Source: Lotus japonicus
Taxonomy: Eukaryota; Streptophyta; Magnoliopsida; Fabales; Fabaceae
Reading direction: 5' to 3'
NCBI RefSeq assembly: GCF_012489685.1
Contig: NC_080044.1
Location: 46,624,964 to 46,688,963, forward strand
Length of the DNA stretch: 64,000 nucleotides
Shown here: positions 1 to 11,427 of the stretch, one piece after another
Position numbering within the stretch: position 1 is the first letter of the stretch
How the letters are laid out: every line of letters starts with the position of its first letter
The notes under the pieces: model-generated
What the model saw: the letters and a program-made list of their open reading frames with translations, nothing else
Databases searched by the model: none
What the model was told of the DNA's origin: nothing
Position numbers and translations under genes: made by a program

Positions 1-49
1 GATTCTTCGCAATAATGGTACAAGAGGGCAGCGAGAGACCACTAGAAAC

Positions 50-1861
50 TTGCAGGTGCATGCACCTCTGACCTGGAAACCGAAGGAGCTGTTACAGAAC
101 AAGGGCACACATAAGTCTTATGCACAGGCTGTGGGTTTGGGCGTTGAAACCAAAGGGATAGATGATCCAAAGCCTGCGCTCCCGGAGGTCTGGAAGGGTC
201 CTGTGGTCCAGGAGTGTGTGGCGTGGCTCAAGAGGAGTATGATAGGTGTGCTCAAACATGTTGATGTCGTGGCTCCTCTGCAGAATGCATCCATGTTGAA
301 AGGTTTTGATCACATTCAGGTTCGGTATCTGGGAGCAGATAAAGTTTTGCTGACTGGTCCGGAAGGGTTTGATCTTGCTGCAGCTCTTGAAGGTCCTGAC
401 AATGGGTTGGAAGATGTTTTTGTCTCCATTTGTCCTTGGTCACCTACAGTGGCAATGGAATTCAGGGTGGTCTGGGTAAAGTGTTATGGTTTTCCAATTC
501 ACATGTGGAGAAGGGATTGCTTTGAGGAGCTGGTACGTCCTGTGGGTGAACTGATATGTGTTGATCAGCAAACTATGTCTTGTTCCTCTCTGGAGTATGC
601 AAGGTTACAAATTAAAACTACTTCAGAGGGTCTACTAGCACACTTCAGGAAGATTGTGATTGATGGTAGGGTGTTTAGCATCCGGCTGTTTGAAGAGGTG
701 GGTGGGCCAGTAAATGTGTCGTGCCGGTGTGCAGCTTGGGTCACTGACGGTGGGGAGGGAAGCTCGAGTTGTCCGTTTGAGGGGGCGATGCGTCACCTTG
801 GTTCTATTGATTCTGGCGGGGAGGAGGCCGAGTTTGATCAAGAGGAGGATTTGCTGTACCCCACACCGCCAGATACTGAAATTCCGGCGGCTGAGAAGAG
901 GGACTCCGGTGCTGGCGAACATTCGGCAGAGTCACTTGGGGAGAACGCAATCGGTGGGGTGCAGTTACGTGAATCAGATTTGGAGGTGCAGTTGGAGAAC
1001 ATTAAGGAGGTAGTTAATGATAAGGAGGTTTTAGTGGGCAAGGATAAGGAAGTTTCAAATTTGAATTTTATTTGTGATAATTCTGGACAGCTGGCAGAGG
1101 GATTTGATTTAAACCGTAACCACTTGGTTGTTCCTGACCCGTTTTTAACAGATAAAGGGGAAACGGGTTTGGGCTTGCCTCATGCGGTTTCCGTTTCTGG
1201 TACCGGGTCATCTGGGACAAAAATTGGAGATGGTGGTGTGCACGTGAGTAACACGCCAAAATTACAATCTTGTTTGGCACTGGACGCTTCTTCTCACATT
1301 GTCGCTCACGTTGATGATGGTGTTGAGGATAGGCATGCTGGGGGAGATCACAGTTCTGTGGATGGGGAGGTGCGTGTGGAAGCCAATCAAAGTGCGGGGG
1401 ATGCGAATATTGTCCTGTGTTCGAAAGTTGCAAGTGAATTGCGACCAAGAACTGCGACTCTTGAACCTGATAACGAGTTGGGGTCTCAAGATCGTTTTGA
1501 AACGCTAAGGAGGAAGGTTAATGCTGCGGCTTCAGCAGGGCAAGGGGGGATTTTAAGCACTGGTGATCAAAGGGAGGGAAGTACCTCTAATTCTCGAAGG
1601 TCTTTGCGACAACAGTGTTTCTCGAATGTGTCCTCTTTGCCTGACTCAGTATTTAATTCTCATAATTGTGCTTTGTGGAGGGGGGGCACTGCCGTGGAGG
1701 CTAGAACAATTTGGGAATTGGGTAAAGAATTTGGGGTTACTTGTGCTGGTAATGAAGAGGAGATTATAAGTAGGTTAGTAGGACTTGAACAGAGAGATGC
1801 AGCTGTGCTGGGTGCTTTCGGTAGTGGTGTGCAAGGTGAAGGGGGTGATGGTCATCAATGA
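50..1861 (+). CDS. LINE copy 1 ORF1 protein (DUF4283-like, RNA-binding role inferred)
   Basis: An open frame of 603 codons. Residues about 60-230 resemble the DUF4283 region of plant L1 ORF1 proteins, with a PWSPTVAMEFRVVWV-like core. The rest is acidic, low-complexity sequence. A clear CCHC knuckle, usual in many such ORF1 proteins, is not visible; only a short cysteine cluster (SCRCAAW) follows the DUF4283 part. In this family ORF1 is thought to bind the element RNA. The frame is intact and its stop overlaps the ORF2 start (ATGA at 1858-1861), which suggests coupled translation. The true start may lie earlier, since only 49 bases of upstream sequence are in view. Confidence 0.8.
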   Translation: MQVHAPLTWKPKELLQNKGTHKSYAQAVGLGVETKGIDDPKPALPEVWKGPVVQECVAWLKRSMIGVLKHVDVVAPLQNASMLKGFDHIQVRYLGADKVLLTGPEGFDLAAALEGPDNGLEDVFVSICPWSPTVAMEFRVVWVKCYGFPIHMWRRDCFEELVRPVGELICVDQQTMSCSSLEYARLQIKTTSEGLLAHFRKIVIDGRVFSIRLFEEVGGPVNVSCRCAAWVTDGGEGSSSCPFEGAMRHLGSIDSGGEEAEFDQEEDLLYPTPPDTEIPAAEKRDSGAGEHSAESLGENAIGGVQLRESDLEVQLENIKEVVNDKEVLVGKDKEVSNLNFICDNSGQLAEGFDLNRNHLVVPDPFLTDKGETGLGLPHAVSVSGTGSSGTKIGDGGVHVSNTPKLQSCLALDASSHIVAHVDDGVEDRHAGGDHSSVDGEVRVEANQSAGDANIVLCSKVASELRPRTATLEPDNELGSQDRFETLRRKVNAAASAGQGGILSTGDQREGSTSNSRRSLRQQCFSNVSSLPDSVFNSHNCALWRGGTAVEARTIWELGKEFGVTCAGNEEEIISRLVGLEQRDAAVLGAFGSGVQGEGGDGHQ

Positions 1862-4800
1862 TATTACTCTCTTATAATGTGAGGGGGGTGGGGAATGTGG
1901 CTAAAAGGAAAGTGATTAGAGAAGTTGTTTGTCGAAACCATGTAGAGTTTTTATGCTTACAGGAAACAAAATTGCAGAACATTGATAGGAGGTTGTGTGC
2001 TCAGTTGTGGGGAGACTCTGATTTTGATTGGAAAGCTGTTGCAGCTGAAAATAGGGGGGTGGGTTACTCTGTATTTGGAAGCGGAATTTGTTTAGTGTGG
2101 AAACTACTGTTGAAGGTCCAGGCTTTCTGGGTCTTGTTGGCTTTTGGGATAATCCTCAGCAGAGATGTGTAATAGTTAATGTTTATGCTCCGTGTACTGC
2201 TGTAGAGAAAAGGGCTTTGTGGGAGAATATTATTGCTTGGCGCCAAACATGTCCGGAGGATGCTTGGTGTTTAGCTGGTGACTTTAATGCAGTCCGTTCA
2301 GAGGCTGAGAGGAGGGGGTGTACGGGCACAGTGAGTTCACAAAGGCGGGAGATGCTTGACTTCAATGATTTCATTGATTCCTTGGAGATGTTAGATATTC
2401 CGTTGGCCGGAAGGAAATTTACTTGGAGAAGGCTGAATAATCAAGCTCAGAGTCGAATTGATAGATTTTTTATCTCAGCTGGTTGGAACGTGTTGTGGGC
2501 TAATTGTTCTCAGGTGGTACTTAACAGAGATATTTCTGATCATTGCCCTTTGTTGATGAAGCAATGTTTTCAGAACTGGGGGCCAAAACCGTTTCGAGTT
2601 CTGAATTGCTGGCTTCAGGATCCGAGGTTATCTGCAGTAGTCGATTCGACATGGAAAGGTCTTAGTGTGAATGGGTGGGGAGCTTTTGCTCTCAAGGAGA
2701 AATTAAAGGGTCTCAAAGGTAGCTTGAAACAGTGGAATAAAGATGTTTTTGGGGATTTGAAATTTAGGAGGGAGGTGGCTGTCCAAAAAATTAATGATTT
2801 GGATGTTAAGGAGGAAGAGGGGGGTTTGACTCATGAAGAGGTGGAATTGAGGAAAGTACTGTTAAATGAGTTTTGGGCTGTGCTAAAATTTCATGAATCA
2901 CTTTTGTGTCAAAAAGCAAGATCAAAGTGGGTTGCAGAGGGAGATCAGAACACTAGCTTCTTTCACTCAACAATTAACTGGAAGAGGCGGGCAAACTCAA
3001 GTGGGTTTGATGATAGATGAGACTTGGGTGGAGGATCCGGATATTATTAAAGGAGAGGCACAGCGATTTTTTGAGGCTAAGTTCAAATCAGAATCCTGGA
3101 GTCGGCCAAGGTTGGATGGTATCATTTTTAAACAGATGTCAGATTTAGATAACTCTACTCTAGTGGCGCCTTTTGCAGTGGAAGAAATTAGAGAGGCGGT
3201 TTGGGCTTGTGGTGGGGATAAGAGTCCAGGACCAGATGGTTTTAATTTTAAGTTCATTCAGAAATTCTGGGATGTGATGGCAGAAGACTTTATCAAAGCG
3301 GTTCAAGAATTCTGGTCTCGTGGGGCGTGGCCGAGAGGGAGCAACGCTTCGTTCATTGTCTTAATTCCCAAGGTTTGCTCCCCGCAACATCTTGGTGAGT
3401 TTAGGCCTATTTCCTTGATTGGGTGTATTTATAAGGTGATCTCAAAGCTGTTGGCGGCACGGTTGAAGCTTGTCCTTTGGAAAGTTATTGATGATCGCCA
3501 GTTTGCATTCCTAGGGGGGAGACATATGTTGGATAGTGTGGTGGTTGTAAATGAGGTAGTTCATGAGGCGCGAGTTTGTAAGAAACCAACCCTTATTTTT
3601 AAGGTGGATTATGAGAAGGCTTATGATTCAGTTCAGTGGGAGTTCTTGTTTTATATGATGAGGAGAATGGGCTTTGCAGAGAGGTGGCTTGGATGGATTA
3701 AAAGTTGTCTTGAATCTGCTTCTGTTTCAGTTTTGGTGAATGGCAGTCCTTGTAATGAGTTTAAGATGGAGAAAGGACTCAGGCAAGGGGATCCTCTTGC
3801 ACCTTTTCTTTTTCTTATTGTAGCGGAGGGGCTTAATGGATTGTTCATGAATGCAGTGAAGATGGGTAAATTCAGTGGGTTTAAAGTTGGAAGGAATGAT
3901 TATGTGGAGGTCTCTCTACTTCAGTTTGCTGATGATACTCTCTTTATGGGGGAAGCTACTCTGCAGAATACAGTTGTGATTAAATGTGTCTTACGGTGCT
4001 TTGAATTGATTTCTGGGTTGAAGGTTAACTTTAACAAGAGTAAGCTAGCGGCTATTTCAATTGCAGATGGCGAGTATCAGCGGTTTGCATCTATACTGCA
4101 TTGTAAATTGATGAGGATTCCTTTCATTTATTTGGGTCTTCCAGTAGGAGGACGACCTAAGCTTCTAAATATGTGGGATCCAGTAGTCCAAAAATTCAAA
4201 GCTAAGTTGTCAGCTTGGAAGTTGAAGTCAGTTTCTTTTGGAGGTAGAATCTGTCTAATTCAGAGTGTCCTTTCAGCTCTAGCTCTTTTTTATCTGTCTT
4301 TCTACAGGATGCCGGTGGGGGTGATCAAAATTTGTAATGGCATCATGAGGGAGTTCCTATGGGGTGGGGGTGAGAACACAAGGAAAATTGCTTGGGTAAG
4401 CTGGTCCTCAGTTTGCAAACCAAAGGAGGTAGGAGGGTTAGGAATTAAGGACTTGAACTTGTTTAATAAGTCACTGCTTGGTAAATGGAGATGGAGATTT
4501 TTGACTGAGCCTGAGAGTTTGTGGTGTCGAGTGATCAAGGCCAAATATTTTGGGGAGACTAGCTTGCGGGTGTCCACATGGTGGAGAGATGTGATGGATT
4601 CCTCATGTGATGGGAGTGGGGATTGGTTTGATCTTGGTGTGCAAAAATGTGTCAAGAAGGGGAATGCAACAAAGTTTTGGCTGGAGAATTGGGTAGGCAA
4701 TGGTATGTTGTGTGATAAATATCATAGGCTATATAATTTGTCTAAACTGAAATATAATTATATTCATAATTGTGGGGTTTGGGAGCAAGGGGCTTGGAGG

Positions 4801-5520
4801 TGGATGTTGACCTGGAGGCGGCCGCTATTGGGTAGAGAAGTGTTGTGGCTTGATTCACTGTTGGAGGAGGTGAAGAGGATGCCTCTTACAGAAGCTGTGG
4901 ATGATAAATGGATCTGGCTACCAAGTGCTGATGGCGTGTTTTCTGTTAACTCTTTTTACTCTTTTTTGCAGGCTCCCTACTTATCGGAATCAGATCCAAT
5001 TTTTAATCGGGTCTGGCATTCTGCAGCTCCATCTAATGTTAAGGCGTTCTCCTGGAAACTTTTGTGGGATAGAATTCCTTGTCTAGTAAACTTGTGGAAA
5101 CGCAAGGTTTTACAGTCTCAGGAGGAGGCCAACTGCAAGTTGTGTTGGGATGGGATGGAGACTTGTGCTCACCTAGTGTTTTCTTGTTCGGTGGCGATGG
5201 ATATTTGGCGAGAATGCTATCACTGGATGGGAGTGTTTACAGTGTTACCAATGTCACCTCGCGAGCATCTTCTCCAATTTAATTTTGGCAGCGGGAAGAG
5301 ACAGCAGAGAGGAGCCTCGTCCATTTGGTTAGCTATTGTGTGGTCAATATGGTTATTGCGTAATGAGGTGGTTTTTAGAGCGGCTGAGGTGGATATCCCG
5401 TCGATCTTAGAGCTGATTAAGTGGAGATCATGGCATTGGATTAAAGCTAAGTTGAGTGGATTTTCTTGTTCGTTGTTTGAATGGTCTAGACACCCGCTTA
5501 TTTGTCTCCAAGAACTGTAA
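1858..5520 (+). pseudogene. LINE copy 1 ORF2 (endonuclease-reverse transcriptase), two frameshifts
   Basis: The reading frame moves from frame 1 to frame 3 within the G run at 2054-2059, then back to frame 1 near 2985-3005. The protein is continuous by homology across both breaks. The APE-type endonuclease covers about 1858-2560 (SYNVRG start, QETK, GDFN and SDHCPL motifs). The reverse transcriptase runs from about 3180 (SPGPDGFN, FRPISLIG, then FADDT at about 3922-3936). A cysteine/histidine zf-RVT region lies at about 5010-5220. Translation ends at 5518-5520 with no RNase H domain. The first break is a homopolymer slip, which could be a real mutation or a sequencing error. In either case the copy as read cannot make full ORF2. 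Confidence 0.92.
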
Positions 5521-5675
5521 TGGGATTGCAGGTTTTAGATTTTTGTAGCTAGGTTATACTTCTGGGTTGTAGTTTATTAGCTTTTTTCTTGTTTTTTCTT
5601 TTCTCTTTGTATTAAGGGTTGGAGTACCCCTTGTACTCCCTTTAATGCATTCTTTTGCCTATCAAAAAAAAAAAA

Positions 5676-5775
5676 CAGAAAGTATAACTTAAAAAAGAAA
5701 AATACTAGCAATAGAATTAATTAGAGTAAAATACATATATGTTATAGAAAGTATCTCCTTACCATATATGTATTA
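5676..5775. other. Short AT-rich flank with a copied transposon junction
   Basis: These 100 bases lie between the LINE poly(A) tail and the probable LTR. They contain, at 5711-5734, an exact copy of the 24 bases that span the left junction of the Mutator-like element at 5799-5822. No gene is visible. Confidence 0.5.
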
Positions 5776-5810
5776 TGTGAGACCCAAAATTTCAGTTATA
5801 GAATTAATTA

Positions 5811-6839
5811 GAGTAAAATACACTCACCCCCTTCAAGGTTTGCAAGAATGACACTCCACCCCATTGTTTTTTAAAATCTACACTCCACCCCATTTTTTAT
5901 AAAGGAAAAATTTAGTGACGAAAACAAATTCGTCACTAATAAAAAATAATTATTAATTAGTTAAAATTTAAATAAATTAAATGCATATACACTATCATAC
6001 ATCAATTTATGAAAATAATTTTACTGAATTAAATTTAAAAAAACCATCCACTCTATCTGTTAAGTCCACGTCTCATCTATCTCCAAATCATATTTCTCAC
6101 CACAAACGGTCACCACCAAACCTTTGCTCCCTTTAACACGACGACAACCATCCCAGAATGTGAAACCCCATGGCACCACCATGCCTCAAAGTTTTGTTGC
6201 GACCTGAACCCCAGAACGTGAATCGCACATCCCCAAAGCCACTTGTTCAACTACTTGTTGTGAACTTCACCCCTTTAAGTTGTGAGCGAACGCTTTGTTG
6301 GTTTAAGATGTTGTTGGATTTTGTTAAAAACGGTGCTCCACCGCATCGTTGGGTTCTAATAACCTCCGATCCACTTCATATTTCTTAATTTTGTTTCTCT
6401 ATTTTCATCACCCATTTGTGTTGCTTTTTGGGTCTACAATCCAATTTTAAAAATTAGAGGTATAAATAGATTATTTTGATTAAAATTGAATTATTACCAA
6501 ATATGAAAACACAAGCATGTTTCACTATGTTCGAGATATGGTTTGTCAACCAGTCATGTGTGCTATTGCAGAATTTGCATTGTGAATTTACGGAGGAAGA
6601 ACGCGATTGAGAGAATGAGGAGGATTGTGATGTTTTCATTTTTATATTTATTGGATTATATTGAAAATATTTTTTGAAATTATTGATTAACAATTTAAAT
6701 AATAACTAATTATTAATGAATAATATTTTTCGTCACTAAATTTGTCTCTATATAAAATGGGGTGGGGTGTAGATTTTATATAAGAATGGGGTGGAGTGTT
6801 ATTCTAACAAAACTTGAGGGGGGTGAGTGTACTTTACTC
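5811..6839. mobile_element. Non-autonomous Mutator-like element, copy A (1029 bp)
   Basis: Long terminal inverted repeats open with GAGTAAAATACACTCACCCC and close with GGGGTGAGTGTACTTTACTC. The inverted similarity runs on for roughly 150 bases, through the CACCCCATTTT and TTAGTGACGAA motifs. The element is flanked by a perfect 9-bp direct repeat, AATTAATTA, at 5802-5810 and 6840-6848, the target-duplication size of Mutator elements. No transposase is present. A short open frame of 72 codons at 6170-6388 also exists, shortened, in copy B; it is not recognised and may be a captured fragment or chance. Confidence 0.85.
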
Positions 6840-7519
6840 AATTAATTAATTAAATTCCTATCCACAATTAGGTTTCAATGTATCGTGAAGGAAACCTGAA
6901 CAAGTGTTTACTGAATGGAATAAATTTATGAAGGAGAAAGTTCAGGAAAAGACTAAGAATGGTATTAAAGTCGATATAAGTTATAGCGCGAGTCTTATTC
7001 GCTTACGCCTAGGACAAGATCGTTAGTAAACGATTAAGTTACTCTTAAAGCACTACAGGAACTAATTCCAAAAATCTTCAGAGAAATATAAGAATTTCTC
7101 TTATTCATTTCCATGACAAGTGTTTCGACACGAAACCCTGGAATGTACGAACGTCTGATTCCAATTCTCGGAAGTTTGCCGAAACTGAATCTCTAATAGT
7201 TCAACAACCTTAAAATAAACTGTCGATGGAGATTTTTTCTATTCGGAGCTTCAAACGAAGATTCCACATGCGTACACCCATTTCTTTCGATGTTTCCAAT
7301 CTTTCTTCAGAAGGAAGTTTTCTCATCCGACACCAACTGCAAAAAGTAACTTTTCGGGTTAAATCGTTTAACACCGTTAGAGAATCGTTTGTTTAAATTC
7401 CAAGAGACCTGTTTCGAGTTCTGGAATTTTGTCGCCGGATTCTATCTTATAATTCACAGAGGAACGCGCCGGAAAAATCGGAATCGCGAAATTTTCATTT
7501 TCCCGCGTTTTCCATCTTC

Positions 7520-7527
7520 TATAAATA
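7520..7527 (+). promoter_or_regulatory. TATA box of the LTR
   Basis: TATAAATA sits in a GC-richer stretch inside the probable LTR, about 700 bases after the Mutator-like insertion. The orientation agrees with the TG...CA polarity of the LTR, so it may be the U3/R core promoter. Confidence 0.45.
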
Positions 7528-9334
7528 GGAGGAAAAATCAAATTTTCCTCACCATTGGAGCACCAAACCCGCGAGCTTGAAGGAGGAGAGGGAGAAGGAG
7601 ATTTTCGCCGTTTCTTGCTCGGTCGTCGCTCCGTTCGTTGCTACGCGTAGGCCTCGAGGTATAGATGTTATTCCTTACCTCTGATCGTAAATTATGTCGC
7701 TTTTCTCTATGTCTTTCTGTGCTCAAAGTTTTGAGCTTTTGTAAAACTGTCCAAATAACTTGATTTCAGTGTCTAAACTTATTGCCTACATGCCCAAGAG
7801 CATGAATATCCGGTTGTTTTCTGCTGAATCTCGTCGAATCGTCGCAGAGATCCAATTTTCTGAAGAAAAAAAACCCATTTTTGGGTAAAAGCTTCGCTTT
7901 TTGAATCAAAAAACTCATGACTGAGCTTAGCGTCAGTATGATTAGTTGTTATAAATATCGTTAGGAACACGCTCATCAAATTTATTTCTCAAAATTCCGA
8001 CTTTGAGTTTTCGGGCTAAAAACACTGACCAAAATACCCGTGTTAGTTTTCGACCCGATAATTTTTCTGAGAGTTTCCCTGGCCTGGATATCGCCTAAGA
8101 ATACCTAGGAATTAAATTAGATCGAAGAAAAAGTTCGGGAAACCCTATTTTGATAGTGGCCGAAACTTATTTGGTATAGTACCGTGTCCAAAAATAATTT
8201 TTGGGTTTGTATGACCTGAGTTATAGCGTAGCTCTTTCCGTTGTCGAAATTTTGGCTTTGGTTTCGTGTCATTCTGAGTTCTGTAGCTCGAGTTATGGAC
8301 GTTTTAGCGAATAAAGTGTTTTTGTACAAAACTTGAATCGAGTCAAAACTCATCCATTTGAGGAAAGCCCTTCCATTCGTGCCTAGATGTTGTACTCTGA
8401 AGCTTCTTGAGCTTTGACTAACGTTAGTTAGTATTGTTTCGATTGTACCGACTTATTTTTATTGATTTTTGCTTTGTTTGCTCTAAGGTTCGTTTGTGGA
8501 AACCTTGGACTTGACTGAGCAAGCTTGTGAGTGTGACTTACACTGTGATTCTGGAGGAACTAGAGGTGAGGGCAACTTACCTTGCTAGCTAATGTTTTAG
8601 GCGTCGACCAATTCGACTTGATTTATTGTTTATGCACTTGATTGTGATTGACTGGGAAATGTTTTTCTAGAGGCTTCGACCGAGTGAACTAATTGAGACG
8701 TGTGTCTTCGTTTTCTGAGGCTTCGGCCAACATTGGTGATTGGGATTTATTTATCGCTTTGATTTGCCAGTGATTGATTCATATGCTGTACTTGTGCACA
8801 TGATTTGCTGGATTATATTGATTATACTGTGCAATTATACGAATATTTGTGGAACGTCAGAGTGTGGGGAAACAGGTAGTTATGCCATACTCAAGATGAT
8901 AATTTGGGAAAAAGTTTGATGGGACGAACCGAGGATCGGACCCTTATTATTTTAGTGGATCGAGACCTTCTCTGGGAGTTACTTGGGATGATGGGATCTT
9001 TTAAACTTATAAGATTAGAGATAAACCTAAATGGAAACTATTTTACAAGGAAAATTCATAATACACTAAACAACCTCTGAACCCTTTAAATAATGATAAC
9101 AATGTCAGATGAAAGCTTAGGGCTTGGATGTTAGTTTTGGAAAATGAGAAGTGTCGCCGAATCAAAGTTTTGGGGAAACTAATAAGTTTCTGAGTATGTT
9201 GGTACTTTTCGCTCGATGAGCAGTTTGTTGTTGGCTATCTACAGGATAAGTCGGGGAACTATAAATTTCCAAGTACATTGGTACTTCTTCGCTCTTTGAG
9301 CAGTTTATTTAGCCATCCAAAGGATGAGCCGGGA

Positions 9335-9809
9335 AGCTTCACTGAGGCGTGAGACTTCGTGAAAGCATGGAACTTCACTGAAGAGTGAGACTTCGTGAAA
9401 GTGTGCAAATTCACTGAAGCGTGAGACTTCGTGAAAGTGTGCAAATTCACTGAAGCGTGAGACTTCGTGAAAGTGTGCAAATTCACTGAAGCGTGAGACT
9501 TCGTGAAACCATAAACTTCACTGAGGCGGGAGACCTCGTGGAGACGGGAGCCTTCGCTGAAGCGGGAGACTTTGCTGAGGCGTGAAACTTCACTGAAGCA
9601 TGAGACTTCGTGAAGGTGTGAAACTTCATTGAAGCGGGAGACTTTATGAAGGCGCGAAACTTCACTGAAGCGTGAGACTTCGTGGATGCGTGAAACTTCA
9701 CTGAAGCGTGAGACTTCGTGAATGTGTGAGATTTCACTGAAGCGTGAGACTTCGTGAAAGCGTAAGACTCCATTGAAGCGTGAGACTTCATGGAAGCGTG
9801 AGATTTCAT
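9335..9809. repeat. 36-bp tandem repeat built from two related 18-bp halves, inside the LTR
   Basis: The unit alternates a GCGTGAGACTTCGTGAAAG-like half and a GTGTGCAAATTCACTGAA-like half. There are about 13 imperfect 36-bp units. Because 18 is a multiple of three and the unit lacks stops on the minus strand, two overlapping minus-strand frames stay open (9259-9903 and 9483-9809). Their translations are six-residue repeats such as HEVSRF. They look like a by-product of the repeat rather than a gene. Tandem repeats of this kind are common inside long plant LTRs. Confidence 0.85.
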
Positions 9810-10776
9810 CGTCGTTTACCCTAGGGCAAATGACAAGGAACATTTGTTTAGTTAGACACTTGTGCGTTGGGAGGACGATACATTGTTTGACTAACCTTAT
9901 CACCTAACTTCATATGTTGAGATTTTGATGATTTGATATTGGTGAACATCGTTATGTTATTTGTTGAATTGTTAAGATATTGAATATTGTGTTGTTACTA
10001 GAGATTCGATAACATGCTATGTATATACCTTAGGGTAGGCAATGCAGAACTTATATGTATATATACAACATATATATATACCCCCTTATTCTTCACATGT
10101 TGCTTGTATTATTTATCATATTCTGTGAGTTGACCCTCGCGCCTTGGCTTTGTGTTCATGTTTGTGTTTGGGCGGTCGGCCTGCTGCCAGACGTTCAACA
10201 GCTGATTCGTGATGGTTCAACGTTCGGGGAGGACCCGGAGCGAAATGACTACTACTAAGCCTTCGACGTGGACCCGGACTTCATGCAGGATCGGATGAGG
10301 GTCGATGTTAGGGGTGTAGTATATCGGGTGTCGTTGTCATAGCTCGGATTGTCATTTCTTATTTTGGGGCAGGATAGGTCCCGACTATTAGCTTGTTGTG
10401 TGGTTCTCTTCCATGAGAATCACAGGGAGTTTGTCAGACGTAGGAGGTCTTTTGGAGGCTGTTCTGGGCAAACTTACTTTCTTGGAGGACTGTATTTATA
10501 AAGGTTATGACTCTGTCTATGGGTCGCACTTATTTGCTTGCGGGCACCACTTTCAGTTACTTTCCGTCGCTTGAGGACACTTGTGACGATGTTTTTTTTT
10601 TGCAGCGAGGGCTGTACTTATATTGTATGTTAGTCGCTGTTAATCGCGATTGGGTTGAGTCTTTATTTCGACAATTCTTTTTATTTAAACAAAACGGGAA
10701 AAAAAAATATACCTGCTTTTCCGCTTTATTTGATTTTTGGTTACTAAAGTGACGCCACCGAAATCGGGGTGTTACA

Positions 10777-11427
10777 CATCATTAGTTTTCTCCCCTCGTA
10801 ATTGATGGGGTTCAGGCTTATGCTCTGAAAATCATGATACCTAGTACCTACACAATTTTCTTACCATAATCTTTAAAAGGCTCGTGGGTCAAGGAAAATT
10901 TGGAGGTAGAGAAATGGAACTAAGAAGTGGTTGTAGAGGTAGAGGAAGGGAGCAGAAGAGAAGGGGGAGGTGGGGGATGGGTGGTGGGTGGTGGTTGTGA
11001 AGGTTGGATGGGGTAGTGGAGGTAGGGCTAGTTGGAGGAAGAAGAGAAGAATGTTAGATCTAACCATGAATGATCAAGATTAAAATAATTTAATAGTCAT
11101 TAATTTGATAGTCGTCACATGACCACTTAAAAAATGTCATGTAACTTTTTTAAGAATTCACATGACTTAATATTTTAATATTAATCATATTCATGATTTG
11201 ATTTAAAGATCATGATTTATCTTCATATTCTCATAAGATACATCCATTTAGCTCCATAATATTATCATATTCAATCATTGTGCAGTCAACACTTCAAAGT
11301 TCAACCAGATTATATTTTATAAACAAAATGAAATTAATGGAAGCACAATGATGTCCCAACCAAGTAGTAATACTCTATAGGAAAATGATGGATGGTGCCC
11401 ATCCCATCAACAACTAAAAAAGTATAA
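10777..11427. other. Gene-free AT-rich spacer
   Basis: There is a purine-rich patch on the plus strand at about 10900-11060 (many GGGAGG and GGTGG runs), giving a pyrimidine-rich minus strand. No gene or clear transposon end is visible. Confidence 0.5.

Larger units (their letters stand above)
1..5675 (+). mobile_element. L1-type LINE retrotransposon (copy 1), 5' end at or beyond window edge
   Basis: The block has the plant L1 layout: an ORF1 with a DUF4283-like region, an ORF2 overlapping it by ATGA, a 3' UTR of about 140 bases and a terminal A run at 5664-5675. ORF2 carries an endonuclease, a reverse transcriptase and a C-terminal zinc-binding zf-RVT region. It ends without the RNase H domain present in the LINE at 22-28 kb, so the two belong to different L1 lineages. 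Two frameshifts in ORF2 make this copy non-autonomous. The target-site duplication cannot be checked because the 5' junction lies at or outside the window start. Confidence 0.93.
5776..10776 (+). mobile_element. Probable solo LTR of a Ty3/gypsy-type retrotransposon, interrupted by a Mutator-like element
   Basis: The block begins TGTGAGACCC and ends GGGGTGTTACA, the TG...CA form of a plant LTR; the GGGGTGTTACA end is familiar from legume LTRs. A TATA box lies at 7520-7527 in plus orientation. Removing the 1029-bp insertion and one duplicated 9-bp target leaves about 3.96 kb. No gag or pol sequence, primer-binding site or second LTR is seen, hence solo LTR. Such long LTRs occur in Tekay and Ogre/Tat lineages, but the lineage is a guess. 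I could not find a matching 5-bp target duplication: 5771-5775 is TATTA while 10777-10781 is CATCA. The left border is therefore provisional. Confidence 0.5.

Noticed and set aside
6170..6388. Possible protein of 72 residues inside the Mutator-like element
   Set aside because: It is present in both copies but shortened in one, with no family resemblance; not enough to call a gene.
10873..11067. Proline-rich minus-strand peptide
   Set aside because: It comes from a simple purine/pyrimidine-rich stretch; low complexity.
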